NCBI GenBank assembly: GCA_040902225.1
Contig: JBBDXT010000007.1
Location: 320,346 to 384,345 of the forward strand
DNA length: 64,000 bases
Source of the DNA: Chloroflexota bacterium
GTDB taxonomy: Bacteria; Chloroflexota; Limnocylindria; QHBO01
Reading direction: 5' to 3'
Below the pieces are notes generated by a model. The model was not told where the DNA came from. It did not search any database and saw nothing but the letters and a program-made list of their open reading frames with translations. The first letter of the stretch is position 1. Every line of letters starts with the position of its first letter. The translations under genes were made by a program, and so were the position numbers. This document shows positions 1 to 12,352 of the stretch, one piece after another.

Positions 1-118
1 CTTCTACGCGCCGGGCAACATCGGCGTCGAGGTCGTCTTCGGCTCACTGAGGGAGTGCGTGCGCTCTGCCGTGGAGGGCCGCGTCTGGCGGGATGCTGAT
101 GTGTGGGGCACGGCATGA
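1..118 (+). CDS. Aconitase X catalytic (large) subunit, C-terminal end, partial
   Basis: Only the last 38 codons are present; the gene enters from the left edge, reading from base 2, and stops at TGA 116-118. The visible tail ([15 protein letters not shown], then a Trp-Arg-Asp-Ala-Asp-Val-Trp stretch) resembles the C-terminus of the AcnX large subunit. The next gene, a DUF126/AcnX swivel subunit, starts in the same ATGA, which supports the assignment because the two subunits are normally adjacent and translationally coupled. Known AcnX enzymes are dehydratases acting on cis-3-hydroxyproline or mevalonate 5-phosphate. The substrate cannot be told from this fragment. Confidence 0.6.
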   Translation, partial: FYAPGNIGVEVVFGSLRECVRSAVEGRVWRDADVWGTA

Positions 119-519
119 AGGGCATGGTCCTGGCCGATGGCGCCGCCCGTGGCCAGGCGCTCGTCCTTGATGAGCCGCTCTCCTTCTGGGGCGGGGTCGA
201 CCCGGCGAGCGGCGCGATCATCGACGTCCGGCATCCGCAGCTCGGCATCTCGCTCAAGGGCCGTGTGCTGGTGATGAGCTCGGTCCGCGGCTCCTCCTCT
301 TCCTCGTCGGTGCTGGCCGAGACCGTCCGAGCCGGCTGCGCTCCTGCCGCAATCCTGCTGGGGGAGCCTGACCTGATCCTGGCGGTCGGTGCGGCGGTCG
401 CCGAGGAGCTCTACGGCATCCGCGTGCCCGTCCTCCAGCTCCAGCTGGCGGACCTGGGAGCCATTCCGGGTGGCGCGGCGGTCTCCATCGGCGAGGGCGG
501 CGAGGTCACGCTCGGCTGA
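115..519 (+). CDS. Aconitase X small (swivel, DUF126) subunit
   Basis: A 134-residue protein starting at ATG 115, whose ATGA overlaps the stop of the upstream large subunit; a GTG at 103 is an alternative start. It has the DUF126 pattern: a Gly-Gly-Val-Asp-Pro motif followed by an Asp-x-x-His-Pro-x-x-Gly segment, then a Gly-Ser-Ser-Ser loop and an Ala-Ala-Ile-Leu strand. In known enzymes this swivel domain closes over the iron-sulfur active site of the large subunit. Two-subunit AcnX enzymes serve either hydroxyproline catabolism or the archaeal-type mevalonate pathway; no neighbouring gene in view decides between them. Length is normal for the family. Confidence 0.8.
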   Translation: MKGMVLADGAARGQALVLDEPLSFWGGVDPASGAIIDVRHPQLGISLKGRVLVMSSVRGSSSSSSVLAETVRAGCAPAAILLGEPDLILAVGAAVAEELYGIRVPVLQLQLADLGAIPGGAAVSIGEGGEVTLG

Positions 520-524
520 CACGC

Positions 525-1051
525 TTGCGGGACCTCGATCTCGAGCCGCCGACCGACATCTCGTTCAGGATCCGTCGGGGGACCCCGACTACATCGAGCC
601 GCTGCTGGCCATGATCTCGACCGGACTCATGAAGTCGCCTGCCTACGCGATCACGCTGCCCGAGCGCTTCACCGACCTTCCTCGCGACTACGCCGAAGAG
701 CTGGCCAACCCCTCCGCGCGCTACTGGTTGGCAGAGGAGGATGGCCGAGCCATCGGCCCCGCGGGACTCGCCCCGTCGGATCCCGGCGTGATGGTCCCCG
801 AGGGTGCGTGGTACCTGGAGGACGCCAAGACGGACCCGGCGGCTCGTGGCCGCGGCGTGGCCCGTGCGCTGCTGGCTGCCGCCTTCGCCGAGGCACGCGC
901 GGCCGGAGCGAACGACTGCGTCGTCGATTGGCGGACCGCCTCGCTGCCGGCCGATCGAACCTGGACTGCGCTCGGCTTCAAGCCGACCGAATTCCGCCTG
1001 CACCGGCACATCGACGAGCGGATCGCCTGGGCCGGCGGCATGCCCGGTTAG
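525..1051 (+). pseudogene. GNAT-family N-acetyltransferase with apparent N-terminal frameshift
   Basis: From about 583 onward the frame ending at TAG 1049-1051 encodes a typical GNAT core: an acetyl-CoA loop (RGRGVARALL) and a C-terminal ALGFKPTEFRL segment. The expected first strand, Phe-Arg-Ile-Arg-Arg-Gly, is found in a different frame beginning at TTG 525. Adding one G to the five-G run at 577-581 would join them as RIRRGDPDYIEPLL. Either a base was lost in the genome, or the assembly is wrong, or translation starts at ATG 611 and gives a 146-residue protein without the first strand and helix. The substrate is unknown. Confidence 0.65.
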
Positions 1052-1090
1052 ACTGGCCGTCACCACCACCCGCCGCGACGAGGCAGACCG

Positions 1091-2371
1091 ATGGATCCCT
1101 GGGCCCCGCTCGAGATTGAAGATCCCGAGATCTACCGCGTGGTTCGCGCCGAGGAGGAGCGGACGCGGTCGAACCTGGAGCTGATCGCGTCGGAGAGCTA
1201 CCCGTCGCTCGCCGTGCTCCAGGCGACCGGCTCGATCCTGACCGGCAAGTACGCGGAAGGATATCCCGGGCGGCGCTACTACGGCGGCTGCGAGGTGGTC
1301 GACCAGGGGGAGGAGCTGGCCCGGGACCGTGCGAAGCAGCTGTTCGGGGCCGAGCACGTCAACGTGCAGCCGCACGCCGGTGCGCAGGCCAACATGGCGG
1401 TCTACCACGCGCTGCTCGAGCGGGGCGACACCGTGCTCGGCCTGGCGCTCGACCAGGGCGGCCACCTGACCCACGGATCCCCGGTGAACTTCAGTGGCCA
1501 GTACTACAACTTCGTCGCCTATCACGTGGACCGCGAGACGCACCTGATCGACATGGATGAGGTGCAGGCGCTGGCGCGGGAGCATCGGCCGAAGATGATC
1601 GTCACCGGCGCGACCGCCTACCCACGCTTCTGGGACTTCGCCGCGTTCCGGGCCATCGCCGACGAGGTCGGCGCCTACCTCATGACCGATATGGCGCATT
1701 TCGCCGGCCTGGTGGCAGCCGACGTGCATCCCAGTCCCGTTCCGCACGCTCACGTGGTCACGACCACCACCCACAAGACGCTGCGTGGGCCGCGCGGCGG
1801 GATGATCCTGTGCCACGAGGAGCTCGCCAAGGCGATCGACAAGGCCGTCTTCCCGGCACTCCAGGGCGGGCCGCTGGAGCACGTGATCGCTGCCAAGGCG
1901 GTCGCCTTCCGACAGGCGATGAGCGCCGAGTTCCGGCGCGACATGGAGCAGACCGTGGCGAACGCGCGCGAGCTGGCCGCCGGCCTGGTCGCCGCGAGTG
2001 CGGCGGTCGTCACCGGCGGGACCGATAACCACCTGATGCTGGTCGACGTGCGACCCCTGGGCGTCACGGGCAAGGAGGCCGACCTGGCGCTCGGCGAGGT
2101 CCGCATCACGGTCAATCGCAACACGATCCCGTACGACCCAAACCCGCCGATGGTGGCGAGCGGGATCCGGGTCGGGACGCCCGCGGTGACGGGCCGCGGC
2201 ATGAAGGAGGCGGAGATGGGCCAGGTGGCCCAGCTGATCGTCGACGGCATCGCCGCTCGCGGCAATCCCGAGGCGCAGGCGGCGATCCGCGATCGCGTGG
2301 CGCAGATCGTCGATCGCTTCCCGGTTCCGGGCCTGCCCCAGACGCTGGTGGCCGGCCACGCAACCGCCTAG
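1091..2371 (+). CDS. glyA: Serine hydroxymethyltransferase
   Basis: This PLP enzyme interconverts serine plus tetrahydrofolate with glycine plus 5,10-methylene-tetrahydrofolate, the main source of one-carbon units. It has 426 residues, the usual bacterial length. The N-terminal ELIASE segment, the [13 protein letters not shown] substrate/folate region and the PLP-lysine motif [16 protein letters not shown] (K229) are all present. ATG 1091 follows a weak GAGGCAG ribosome site. A TAGACT -10-like box at 1049-1054 overlaps the preceding stop codon, so the gene may have its own promoter. It ends 70 bases before the ATP synthase operon. Confidence 0.97.
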   Translation: MDPWAPLEIEDPEIYRVVRAEEERTRSNLELIASESYPSLAVLQATGSILTGKYAEGYPGRRYYGGCEVVDQGEELARDRAKQLFGAEHVNVQPHAGAQANMAVYHALLERGDTVLGLALDQGGHLTHGSPVNFSGQYYNFVAYHVDRETHLIDMDEVQALAREHRPKMIVTGATAYPRFWDFAAFRAIADEVGAYLMTDMAHFAGLVAADVHPSPVPHAHVVTTTTHKTLRGPRGGMILCHEELAKAIDKAVFPALQGGPLEHVIAAKAVAFRQAMSAEFRRDMEQTVANARELAAGLVAASAAVVTGGTDNHLMLVDVRPLGVTGKEADLALGEVRITVNRNTIPYDPNPPMVASGIRVGTPAVTGRGMKEAEMGQVAQLIVDGIAARGNPEAQAAIRDRVAQIVDRFPVPGLPQTLVAGHATA

Positions 2372-2402
2372 GAGCCGCGTCGCCGGCTCGATCGGGCTCC
2401 GG

Positions 2403-2408
2403 TATACT
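2403..2408 (+). promoter_or_regulatory. -10 box of the probable ATP synthase operon promoter
   Basis: TATACT lies in the short gap after glyA, with a leader of about 30 bases before ATG 2442. No good -35 hexamer is visible at the expected distance. It is the only clear promoter-like element ahead of the ATP synthase genes. Confidence 0.5.
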
Positions 2409-2441
2409 CGCGCCGTCCGACCGCTCTGAGTCGAACTGAAG

Positions 2442-2684
2442 ATGGCACAGCTGACCCCGACCGGGCTCGTCAAGATCCTGGGCCTGGTGACCCTGATCAT
2501 GGTGATCCCAATCGTGGGAGGCTCGGTAGCCGGCCTCATCCTGGATGGGGTCTTCGGCACCGGGCCGTTGCTGGTCCTCATCGGTCTGGCGGGCGGAAGC
2601 CTGATCGCGGCAATCGGTATCTGGCTCCTCATCCGCGCCGGTGCGCGGCGGGGCTACGGTAGCGGAACCAGCAATGGGGCCTGA
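2442..2684 (+). CDS. Small two-helix membrane protein, AtpZ/AtpI-like, first gene of the ATP synthase operon
   Basis: An 80-residue protein with two hydrophobic helices, about residues 11-35 and 40-65, joined by a Gly-x-x-Leu-Asp-Gly-Val-Phe-Gly-Thr-Gly-Pro turn. This resembles the ATPase gene1/AtpZ family that often opens bacterial F-ATPase operons and is thought to help assemble the c-ring or handle divalent cations. It overlaps the next gene, a second protein of the same general plan, by 11 bases. The family match is by topology and the Leu-Asp...Thr/Gly-Pro turn only, so it is less certain than for the following gene. Confidence 0.65.
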   Translation: MAQLTPTGLVKILGLVTLIMVIPIVGGSVAGLILDGVFGTGPLLVLIGLAGGSLIAAIGIWLLIRAGARRGYGSGTSNGA

Positions 2685-2904
2685 CCAGGGCAAGGGCGAG
2701 CGTCCGCCAAGCGCCAATTGGGCGGTGGCCTTCGACCTTGGCCTGCGGTTGGGGATCTCGGTCATCCTGGGCGTCGGGGGCGGCCTGCTGGTGGACAGCT
2801 GGCTGCGCACCAGTCCGATCTTCACGCTGATCGGGATGGTGCTGGGGATCGGAGCAGCCATGTACACGATCTGGGATGTCGCGCGGCAGAGCATGAGGAG
2901 ATAG
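2674..2904 (+). CDS. AtpZ/AtpI-like F-ATPase gene1 protein
   Basis: A 76-residue protein starting at ATG 2674 (a GTG at 2641 is possible). It has two membrane helices separated by a WLRTSPIFTLIG turn, a close match to the gene1 pattern in which a Leu/Val-Asp is followed by Thr-Ser-Pro-x-Phe-x-x-x-Gly. Such proteins are small accessory factors of the F1Fo ATP synthase, encoded before subunit a. It overlaps the upstream gene and ends 7 bases before atpB. Having two such genes in a row is unusual. Confidence 0.8.
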   Translation: MGPDQGKGERPPSANWAVAFDLGLRLGISVILGVGGGLLVDSWLRTSPIFTLIGMVLGIGAAMYTIWDVARQSMRR

Positions 2905-2911
2905 GCGCGCA

Positions 2912-3748
2912 GTGGTACACGTCGACATCGCAGCCGAGACGCTCTTCGCGATCGGGCCGCTGATCGTCACCAACTCGATGGTCGGGGCGCTCCTCGCATC
3001 GATCCTGCTGCTGCTCGCGGCCCGCTGGTTCACGCGTCGCTCCGGGATCGTGCCCAGCCGCGGACAGAGCGTCATCGAGCTGCCGATCGAGTTCCTGGCC
3101 GGGATCGTGCGTGGCACCGGCGGCAAGCGCTGGCGCCAGTTCGTCCCACTGATCCTCGCCATCTTCCTGTTCGTGCTGACGGCCAACTGGCTGAGCCTGC
3201 TTCCGGGGGTCGGCACCATCGGCCTCTGGGAAGGCGAGGGGGAGCATCGAATCCTCGTCCCGTTCGTGCGCGCGGGGGCCGCCGACCTGAACTTCACGCT
3301 GGGGCTGGCGCTCATCTCCTTCGTCGCGTTCATCATGTTCGGGCTCCGCGCCAACGGCGCGCGCGGCTACCTGAAGGAGCTGCTGATCGCCGAGCCGGCC
3401 TACATGACGCCGCTGCTGACCCCGATCCACCTGATCAGCGAGCTGTCCCGGGTCATCAGCCTCTCGATGCGGCTCTTCGGCAACGTCTTCGCCGGCGAGG
3501 TGCTGCTGGCCACCATGCTGGCGCTCACGACGGCGACCCTCTTCACCCTGCCGCTGGCCTTCGTCGTGCCGGGCGTCTTCATTGGCCTCGAGCTGCTCTT
3601 CGGGCTGGTGCAGGCGCTCGTCTTCGCGCTCCTCTCCATGACCTACATCACGCTGGCGATCGCGGAGCATCGCCAGCACGGCTCAGCCGACGACCATGCG
3701 GGCGAGGCGCCCGAGCAAGGCACCGCGCCGGCACACGGCGCGGCGTAA
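2912..3748 (+). CDS. atpB: ATP synthase Fo subunit a
   Basis: Subunit a (278 residues, GTG start) forms the two proton half-channels against the c-ring. It is highly hydrophobic with five or six helices. The diagnostic helix [14 protein letters not shown] carries the essential arginine (R187), and a [10 protein letters not shown] segment ends an earlier helix. The C-terminus has a short polar tail (His, Asp, Gly, Glu rich) after the last helix. It is followed by a strong ribosome site and atpE, the standard operon order. Confidence 0.97.
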   Translation: MVHVDIAAETLFAIGPLIVTNSMVGALLASILLLLAARWFTRRSGIVPSRGQSVIELPIEFLAGIVRGTGGKRWRQFVPLILAIFLFVLTANWLSLLPGVGTIGLWEGEGEHRILVPFVRAGAADLNFTLGLALISFVAFIMFGLRANGARGYLKELLIAEPAYMTPLLTPIHLISELSRVISLSMRLFGNVFAGEVLLATMLALTTATLFTLPLAFVVPGVFIGLELLFGLVQALVFALLSMTYITLAIAEHRQHGSADDHAGEAPEQGTAPAHGAA

Positions 3749-3773
3749 GCAACCACAAGGAGGAAGACCACTC

Positions 3774-3995
3774 GTGGACCTACAGCAACTCGCAGCCGGA
3801 CTGGCCATGGGGCTCGGCGGCATCGGGCCCGGAATCGGCCTGGGGATCGGCTTCTCCAAGGCGATGGAGGCGATCGGCCGCAACCCGGAGGCCTCCGGAA
3901 CGATCTTCGTGCCGTACATCCTGGGCCTTGCCCTGACCGAGGCGATCGGCATCTACGCCCTGGTGGTGTCGCTGATCATCCTCTTCGCCAGCTAG
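3774..3995 (+). CDS. atpE: ATP synthase Fo subunit c
   Basis: A 73-residue hairpin of two membrane helices linked by the GRNPE loop. The ion-binding carboxylate is E56 in [12 protein letters not shown]. Helix 1 has PGIGLGIG, without the Gln found in sodium-binding c subunits, and helix 2 lacks the Ser-Thr after the Glu, so proton coupling is inferred. The start chosen is GTG 3774, placed 6 bases after an AAGGAGGAAG ribosome site (3758-3767). A longer reading from 3696 would overlap atpB and add a basic stretch unlike any c subunit. Confidence 0.96.
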   Translation: MDLQQLAAGLAMGLGGIGPGIGLGIGFSKAMEAIGRNPEASGTIFVPYILGLALTEAIGIYALVVSLIILFAS

Positions 3996-4008
3996 GACAA
4001 GAGCCGCC

Positions 4009-4524
4009 ATGGCATTCTTTGAGGCATTCGGGGTCGACGTCTTCAAGCTCGCCTTCCAGATCCTCAACTTCCTGCTGATCCTGTACCTGCTCAACCGATT
4101 CCTGTTCAAGCGGGTGCTGGGACTGCTCGACGAGCGGCAGGGGCGAATCAGCAAGGGGCTCGAGGACGCGGAGGCGGCCGCGCGCGACCGCGAGCTGGCG
4201 CGGGCCGAGCGGGAGACTGCGCTCGACGAGGCGCGCAGTGAAGCGCAGACCATGATCGCCCGCGCCACGAAGATCGCCGAGGACTCGAGGAAGGAGATCG
4301 TGGCCGCCGCGCGCGCCGAGGCCGAGAAGGTGGCCGCGCGAGCGACGGAGGAGATCACCGCCGAGAAGCAGCGCGCGATCGCCGAGCTTCGCTCGCAGGT
4401 CGCCGACCTGGCGCTCGAGGCCGCCGGCAGGCTCGTCAAGACCGAGATGAACGCGCCCACCCAGCGGCGCCTGATCGACGAGTTCCTGGCCGAGGTCTCG
4501 CCCAGCGAAAAGGAGCGCAGCTGA
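4009..4524 (+). CDS. atpF: ATP synthase Fo subunit b
   Basis: A 171-residue peripheral-stalk subunit with one N-terminal membrane helix (about residues 10-30), then a long, highly charged Ala/Glu/Arg-rich coiled coil that dimerises and reaches up to the delta subunit. Length and layout are normal. It lies 13 bases after atpE and 3 bases before atpH. Confidence 0.95.
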   Translation: MAFFEAFGVDVFKLAFQILNFLLILYLLNRFLFKRVLGLLDERQGRISKGLEDAEAAARDRELARAERETALDEARSEAQTMIARATKIAEDSRKEIVAAARAEAEKVAARATEEITAEKQRAIAELRSQVADLALEAAGRLVKTEMNAPTQRRLIDEFLAEVSPSEKERS

Positions 4525-4527
4525 CCG

Positions 4528-5067
4528 ATGGCCAGACGGGACACGTCCGCCCGGCGCTACGCGGAGGCGGCCTTCCAGATCGGCCGCGCCGACGGGACGC
4601 TCGACGCCTGGGAGCGCGACATGGCGACCATCGGGGCGACGATGCGCCACCCGGAGCTGCGGAGGCTGCTCCAGCATCCTGCCATCCCGTTCGCGGAGAA
4701 GGAGCGCGTGCTGCGCGCCGTCATGGGGCATGGGGTTGCGACGGAACCGATCAACCTCGTCCTGCTCATGGTCCGGCGCGGCCGTCCCGGGGCGATCGAC
4801 GGCATGATCGCGCGCTTCACGGAGCTCCTGCGCCGAGAGCGCGGCACGGTCCTGGCCGAGGTCCGAACGGCACTGCCGCTGGACGAGGGGCAGCGGGCAG
4901 AGGTCGCGGCACGCCTGCGGGGCCTGACCGGCTCACAGGTGGAGATAAATGAATCGGTCGATCCGGATCTGATCGGCGGCATCGCGGTGCGGATCGGGGA
5001 CCGGCTCTACGACGCAAGCGTGCGCAGCCGCCTGGAGCGGTTGCGAGCTCGGCTGACCGCCGCCTAG
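4528..5067 (+). CDS. atpH: ATP synthase F1 subunit delta
   Basis: A 179-residue protein of the OSCP/delta family, which ties the b-dimer stalk to the top of the alpha/beta hexamer. The N-terminal six-helix domain begins with SARRYAEAAFQIG, typical of the family. The C-terminal half contains the conserved Val-Asp-Pro-Asp-Leu-Ile-Gly-Gly-Ile segment followed by a basic Ser-x-Leu-Glu-Arg-Leu end. It sits between atpF and atpA. Confidence 0.95.
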   Translation: MARRDTSARRYAEAAFQIGRADGTLDAWERDMATIGATMRHPELRRLLQHPAIPFAEKERVLRAVMGHGVATEPINLVLLMVRRGRPGAIDGMIARFTELLRRERGTVLAEVRTALPLDEGQRAEVAARLRGLTGSQVEINESVDPDLIGGIAVRIGDRLYDASVRSRLERLRARLTAA

Positions 5068-5082
5068 CTAGGAAGGAACTCA

Positions 5083-6732
<1,650 letters not shown>

Positions 6733-6735
6733 CCG

Positions 6736-9052
<2,317 letters not shown>

Positions 9053-9053
<1 letters not shown>

Positions 9054-9463
9054 TGCCGCTCAAGCTGGAGATCGTCAGCCCCGAGCGGATGGTCTACGAC
9101 GACGACGTCGACATGGTCATCGTGCCGGGCCGCAACGGTCAGCTCGGCATCCTGCCGCACCACACGCCGCTGATCAGCTCGCTCGGCGTTGGGGAGCTGC
9201 GGATCAAGAAGGGCGGGAGCGAGGAGTCGATGCTCATCAGCGGCGGGTTCGTTGAGGTGCGGCCGGACAAGGTCATCGTGATGGCCGACCTAGCGGAGCA
9301 CTCTGACGAGATCGACGAGGCCAAGGCCATCGAGGCGCGCAAGCGCGCCGAGTCGGAGCTTGAGCAGTCCAAGGACCCGGTCGACATCGCCCGCGTACGT
9401 GCCGCTCTCCAGACCGCCTTGATGCGGGAGCGGATCGCCACCCGCCGGCGCTCGCGGGGCTGA
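9053..9463 (+). CDS. atpC: ATP synthase F1 subunit epsilon
   Basis: A 136-residue rotor subunit. The N-terminal beta-sandwich is recognisable by IVSPERMVYDDDV and the GQLGILPHHTPLIS motif; the C-terminal part is a charged two-helix region that in other bacteria can inhibit ATP hydrolysis. It is the last gene of the ATP synthase set. A GC hairpin (CGGGGC-TGAG-GCCCCG) straddles its stop codon but has no T-tract. Confidence 0.95.
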
Positions 9464-9471
9464 GGCCCCGG

Positions 9472-9795
9472 ATGCAGGCCTGCGACCACTGCGCTGCCCG
9501 GTTCGCTCAGCTGCCGGTGCGGATCGAGATCGTGCGCGAGTCAGGACCGATCGGGTTGCCCGGCGACCAGGCCGCGGCATCCGCCAACTTCAGCAAGGGG
9601 TACGCCTTCTGCTCCAGCGACCACGCATATGGCTGGGCGAGGGAGCGGCGCTACATGCTCTGCAACGCGGCCCCGACCCCGTTCGAGGCGGGCATGCAGC
9701 CCTTCCTGCCCTCGCGCCACATGGGCGGTCGCGTGGGCCTGTGCGACGGCCATCATCTCGGTCCGCACGAGTGGAAGGAGGCGTGGCCCGCCTAG
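9472..9795 (+). CDS. Hypothetical cysteine-containing protein
   Basis: I do not recognise this 107-residue protein. It begins with a Cys-x-x-Cys pair (C4, C7) and has three further cysteines plus several histidines toward the C-terminus (Cys-Asp-Gly-His-His), so metal binding is possible. There is no signal peptide or membrane segment. It lies 8 bases after atpC and 16 bases before murA on the same strand, so it is probably co-transcribed with them. Confidence 0.55.
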   Translation: MQACDHCAARFAQLPVRIEIVRESGPIGLPGDQAAASANFSKGYAFCSSDHAYGWARERRYMLCNAAPTPFEAGMQPFLPSRHMGGRVGLCDGHHLGPHEWKEAWPA

Positions 9796-9811
9796 CGCGG
9801 GTCATCGGCTG

Positions 9812-11083
9812 ATGCAGAAGTTCATCGTGACCGGCGGCGTGCCGCTCCGCGGCGAGGTGCGGATCGCCGGCGCCAAGAACGCGGTCCTCAAGATGATGGC
9901 CGCTGCCGTCCTGACGGACGATCGCTGCGTCCTGCGCAACGTGCCGCGCATCAGCGACGTGCAGATCCTGCGCGGGGCCATGACCGACATCGGCTTCTCG
10001 GTCAGCCCGCTCGAGGGCGACGGCCTGGAGATCACCGCCGCCCATGCCGATTGGCTCTTCGTTCCGCTCGAGGCGGCGAGGAAGATGCGCTCGTCGTTCA
10101 TCCTGCTCGGCCCGCTCCTCACCCGCTTCGGGCGCGTGATCATCAGCAACCCGGGTGGCGACCGGATCGGGAGGCGCCCCGTGGACCTCCATGTCGAGGC
10201 CATGCAGGCCCTGGGAGCCGAGATCGAATACAAGAACGGCTACTACTTCGCCCAGGCGCCGCGCGGGCTGCGAGCCGCGCGCATCGCGTTCCCGTACGTG
10301 ACCGTGATGGGGACCGAGAACGCGATGCTGGCCGCCACCCTGGCCCGCGGCAGCACCGTCATCGAGAACGCCGCCCAGGAGCCGGAGGTCGACGACCTGG
10401 TGGCGATGCTGCAGGCCATGGGGGCGAAGATCGAACGGACTGCTCCACATCGGCTGGAGATCGAAGGGGTGGACCGGCTGCGCGGAGTCGAGCACCGCGT
10501 CCTCGGCGACCGGCTGGAGGCAGGCACCTTCGCCATGGCCGCGGCGGTGACCGGCGGCGAGATCACCGTGCGCGGCGTCGACCCGACACACCTCTCCGCC
10601 TTCACCGATCTGCTGACGGGCATGGGCATTTCGACCGAGACCTTCGAGGAGGATGGCGGCGGGCTGCGCGTGCGCGGAGGCGACGGGATTCAACCGGCCG
10701 ATGTCGAGACTCAGCCGTACCCGGGCTTCCCGACGGATCTCCAGGCCCCGTTGTCCGTGCTCATGACGCAGGCCGATGGCGTCTCGACCATCCACGAGAC
10801 GATCTACGAGGACCGGCTCGACTACACGACCGAGCTGGTCAAGATGGGGGCGGTGATCGAGGTGCTCGACGAGCGCCACGCGCGCATCGCCGGGCCGACC
10901 CCGCTGCACGGTCGCGAGGTGGAGATCGCCGACCTGCGAGCCGGCGCGACGCTCATCCTCGCCGCACTGGCGGCCGCCGAGACCAGCGTGATCTCGGGGG
11001 TCGAGCACGTCGACCGTGGCTACGAGGCGATCGAGTCCAAGCTCGTCGACCTCGGCGCCCAGATCACACGAATTGACGCGTAG
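9812..11083 (+). CDS. murA: UDP-N-acetylglucosamine 1-carboxyvinyltransferase, Cys-to-Asp active-site variant
   Basis: First committed step of peptidoglycan synthesis: transfer of enolpyruvate from PEP to UDP-GlcNAc in the cytoplasm. It has 423 residues from ATG 9812, usual length. The N-terminal GGVPLRGEVRIAGAKNAVLK and the RPVDLH loop are typical. In the loop where most MurA enzymes have Gly-Cys-Ala-Ile-Gly, this protein has Gly-Asp-Arg-Ile-Gly, so the catalytic, fosfomycin-reactive Cys is replaced by D117. The same change is known in mycobacterial and chlamydial MurA, which are naturally insensitive to fosfomycin. Position between the atp operon and mreB resembles the Firmicutes order. Confidence 0.96.
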   Translation: MQKFIVTGGVPLRGEVRIAGAKNAVLKMMAAAVLTDDRCVLRNVPRISDVQILRGAMTDIGFSVSPLEGDGLEITAAHADWLFVPLEAARKMRSSFILLGPLLTRFGRVIISNPGGDRIGRRPVDLHVEAMQALGAEIEYKNGYYFAQAPRGLRAARIAFPYVTVMGTENAMLAATLARGSTVIENAAQEPEVDDLVAMLQAMGAKIERTAPHRLEIEGVDRLRGVEHRVLGDRLEAGTFAMAAAVTGGEITVRGVDPTHLSAFTDLLTGMGISTETFEEDGGGLRVRGGDGIQPADVETQPYPGFPTDLQAPLSVLMTQADGVSTIHETIYEDRLDYTTELVKMGAVIEVLDERHARIAGPTPLHGREVEIADLRAGATLILAALAAAETSVISGVEHVDRGYEAIESKLVDLGAQITRIDA

Positions 11084-11091
11084 GAGGCACC

Positions 11092-11349
11092 GTGTCGGGC
11101 ACCCATCGGTTCACGGCGGAGCTGGAGGCAGGGCGTGGCGGCGGCGCCATGGTCCTCGTGCCGCCGGAGGTCGCGACCGCCCTTGGGGGTCTCAGGCAGA
11201 TGCGCGTCGTCGGGATCGTCAACGGGGTGCCGTACCAGAGCAGCGTGATGCCTTACGGCGGGCGGGGGCTGTCTGTCGCCGAGGCGAAGCGGCCTGAGAC
11301 CCGCGAACGGCGGCTGGCCGCCGCGATGGAGCGCCTCGGGTCACAATGA
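11092..11349 (+). CDS. DUF1905 / YdeI-OmpD-associated family protein, internally shortened
   Basis: An 85-residue protein with a GTG start and an AGGAGG ribosome site that overlaps the murA stop. Residues 1-58 match the DUF1905 beta-barrel (FTAELE, then [12 protein letters not shown], then [15 protein letters not shown]). The last 24 residues ([21 protein letters not shown]) match the far C-terminal helix of the YdeI/OmpD-associated proteins in which DUF1905 is usually found. The 70-80 residues normally between them are absent. No biochemical function is established for the family. Confidence 0.75.
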   Translation: MSGTHRFTAELEAGRGGGAMVLVPPEVATALGGLRQMRVVGIVNGVPYQSSVMPYGGRGLSVAEAKRPETRERRLAAAMERLGSQ

Positions 11350-11356
11350 ACGCCGC

Positions 11357-12352
11357 ATGAAGATCGGGATCGACCTCGGAACGGCGAACATCCTCGTCTA
11401 CGTGCAGGGCAAGGGGGTCGTCCTCAACGAGCCGAGCGTGGTCGCCATCAACGACGATGACAACCGGCTGGTGGCGGTCGGCGAAGAGGCGCGCGAGATG
11501 ATCGGGCGCACCCCCGGCAACGTGCGTGCCATCCGCCCCATGCGTGACGGTGTCATCGCCGACTACCTGATCACCGAGGCGATGCTGCGCTACGTGATCA
11601 ACAAGGTCTCCCGCGTCCGCCTCTTCAAGCCCGACGTCATGATCAGCGTCCCGTCCGGGGTCACCAGCGTTGAAAAGCGGGCTGTGCGCGACGCGGCCAT
11701 GAAGGCCGGAGCGCGCGACGCCTACCTGATCGACGAGCCGCTGGCCGCCGCCATCGGCGCCGGCGTTCCGATCTCGGGGCCCTCGGGGAACATGATCGTG
11801 GACATCGGCGGCGGCACGACCGAGATCGCCGTGATCGCGCTGGGGGGCATCGTGGTGGCGGATTCTGTGCGGGTCGGCGGCACCAAGATCGACGAGGCGA
11901 TCGCGAATTACATACGCCGTAAGTACAACCTCATGGTCGGCGAACGGACCGCCGAGGAGGTCAAGATCGGCATCGGCTCAGCCCTGGCGCTTGACGAGCC
12001 GATGCAGATGGAGGTCAAGGGGCGCGACATGATCGCCGGCCTGCCACGCACCATCCCGATCACCTCCGGCGAGGTGACCGAGGCGATCGAGGCGCCGCTG
12101 GCCCAGATCATCACCGCCGTGCGCAACGTGCTGGAGCAGACGCCGCCGGAGCTGTCGAGCGACATCATCGACAAGGGAATGGTGATGACCGGCGGCGGGT
12201 CGCTGCTGCGAAACATCGACGCCCTGCTCACCCAGGTGACGGGTATCCCATGTCACGTGGCCGATAACGCACTGAACTCGGTCGCGGTCGGGACGGGGCT
12301 CGCGCTCGAGCACTTCGACCAGTTCCGCAAGAGCCTGGTACGGGGCTCGTGA
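11357..12352 (+). CDS. mreB: Rod-shape-determining actin homologue MreB
   Basis: A 331-residue actin-fold ATPase that guides lateral cell-wall synthesis at the membrane. The phosphate 1 loop ([14 protein letters not shown]), the phosphate 2 loop ([13 protein letters not shown]) and the adenosine motif ([15 protein letters not shown]) are all clear. Length is typical. mreC and mreD do not follow; instead the stop overlaps a PHP-domain gene by GTGA. Its closeness to murA suggests coordinated control of wall precursor and shape genes. Confidence 0.96.
   Translation: MKIGIDLGTANILVYVQGKGVVLNEPSVVAINDDDNRLVAVGEEAREMIGRTPGNVRAIRPMRDGVIADYLITEAMLRYVINKVSRVRLFKPDVMISVPSGVTSVEKRAVRDAAMKAGARDAYLIDEPLAAAIGAGVPISGPSGNMIVDIGGGTTEIAVIALGGIVVADSVRVGGTKIDEAIANYIRRKYNLMVGERTAEEVKIGIGSALALDEPMQMEVKGRDMIAGLPRTIPITSGEVTEAIEAPLAQIITAVRNVLEQTPPELSSDIIDKGMVMTGGGSLLRNIDALLTQVTGIPCHVADNALNSVAVGTGLALEHFDQFRKSLVRGS

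Noticed and set aside
506-2632. Long open frame on the minus strand opposite glyA (708 codons)
   Set aside because: It is the antisense shadow of a well-supported serine hydroxymethyltransferase in GC-rich DNA; its translation is Arg/His/Gly-rich with no domain.
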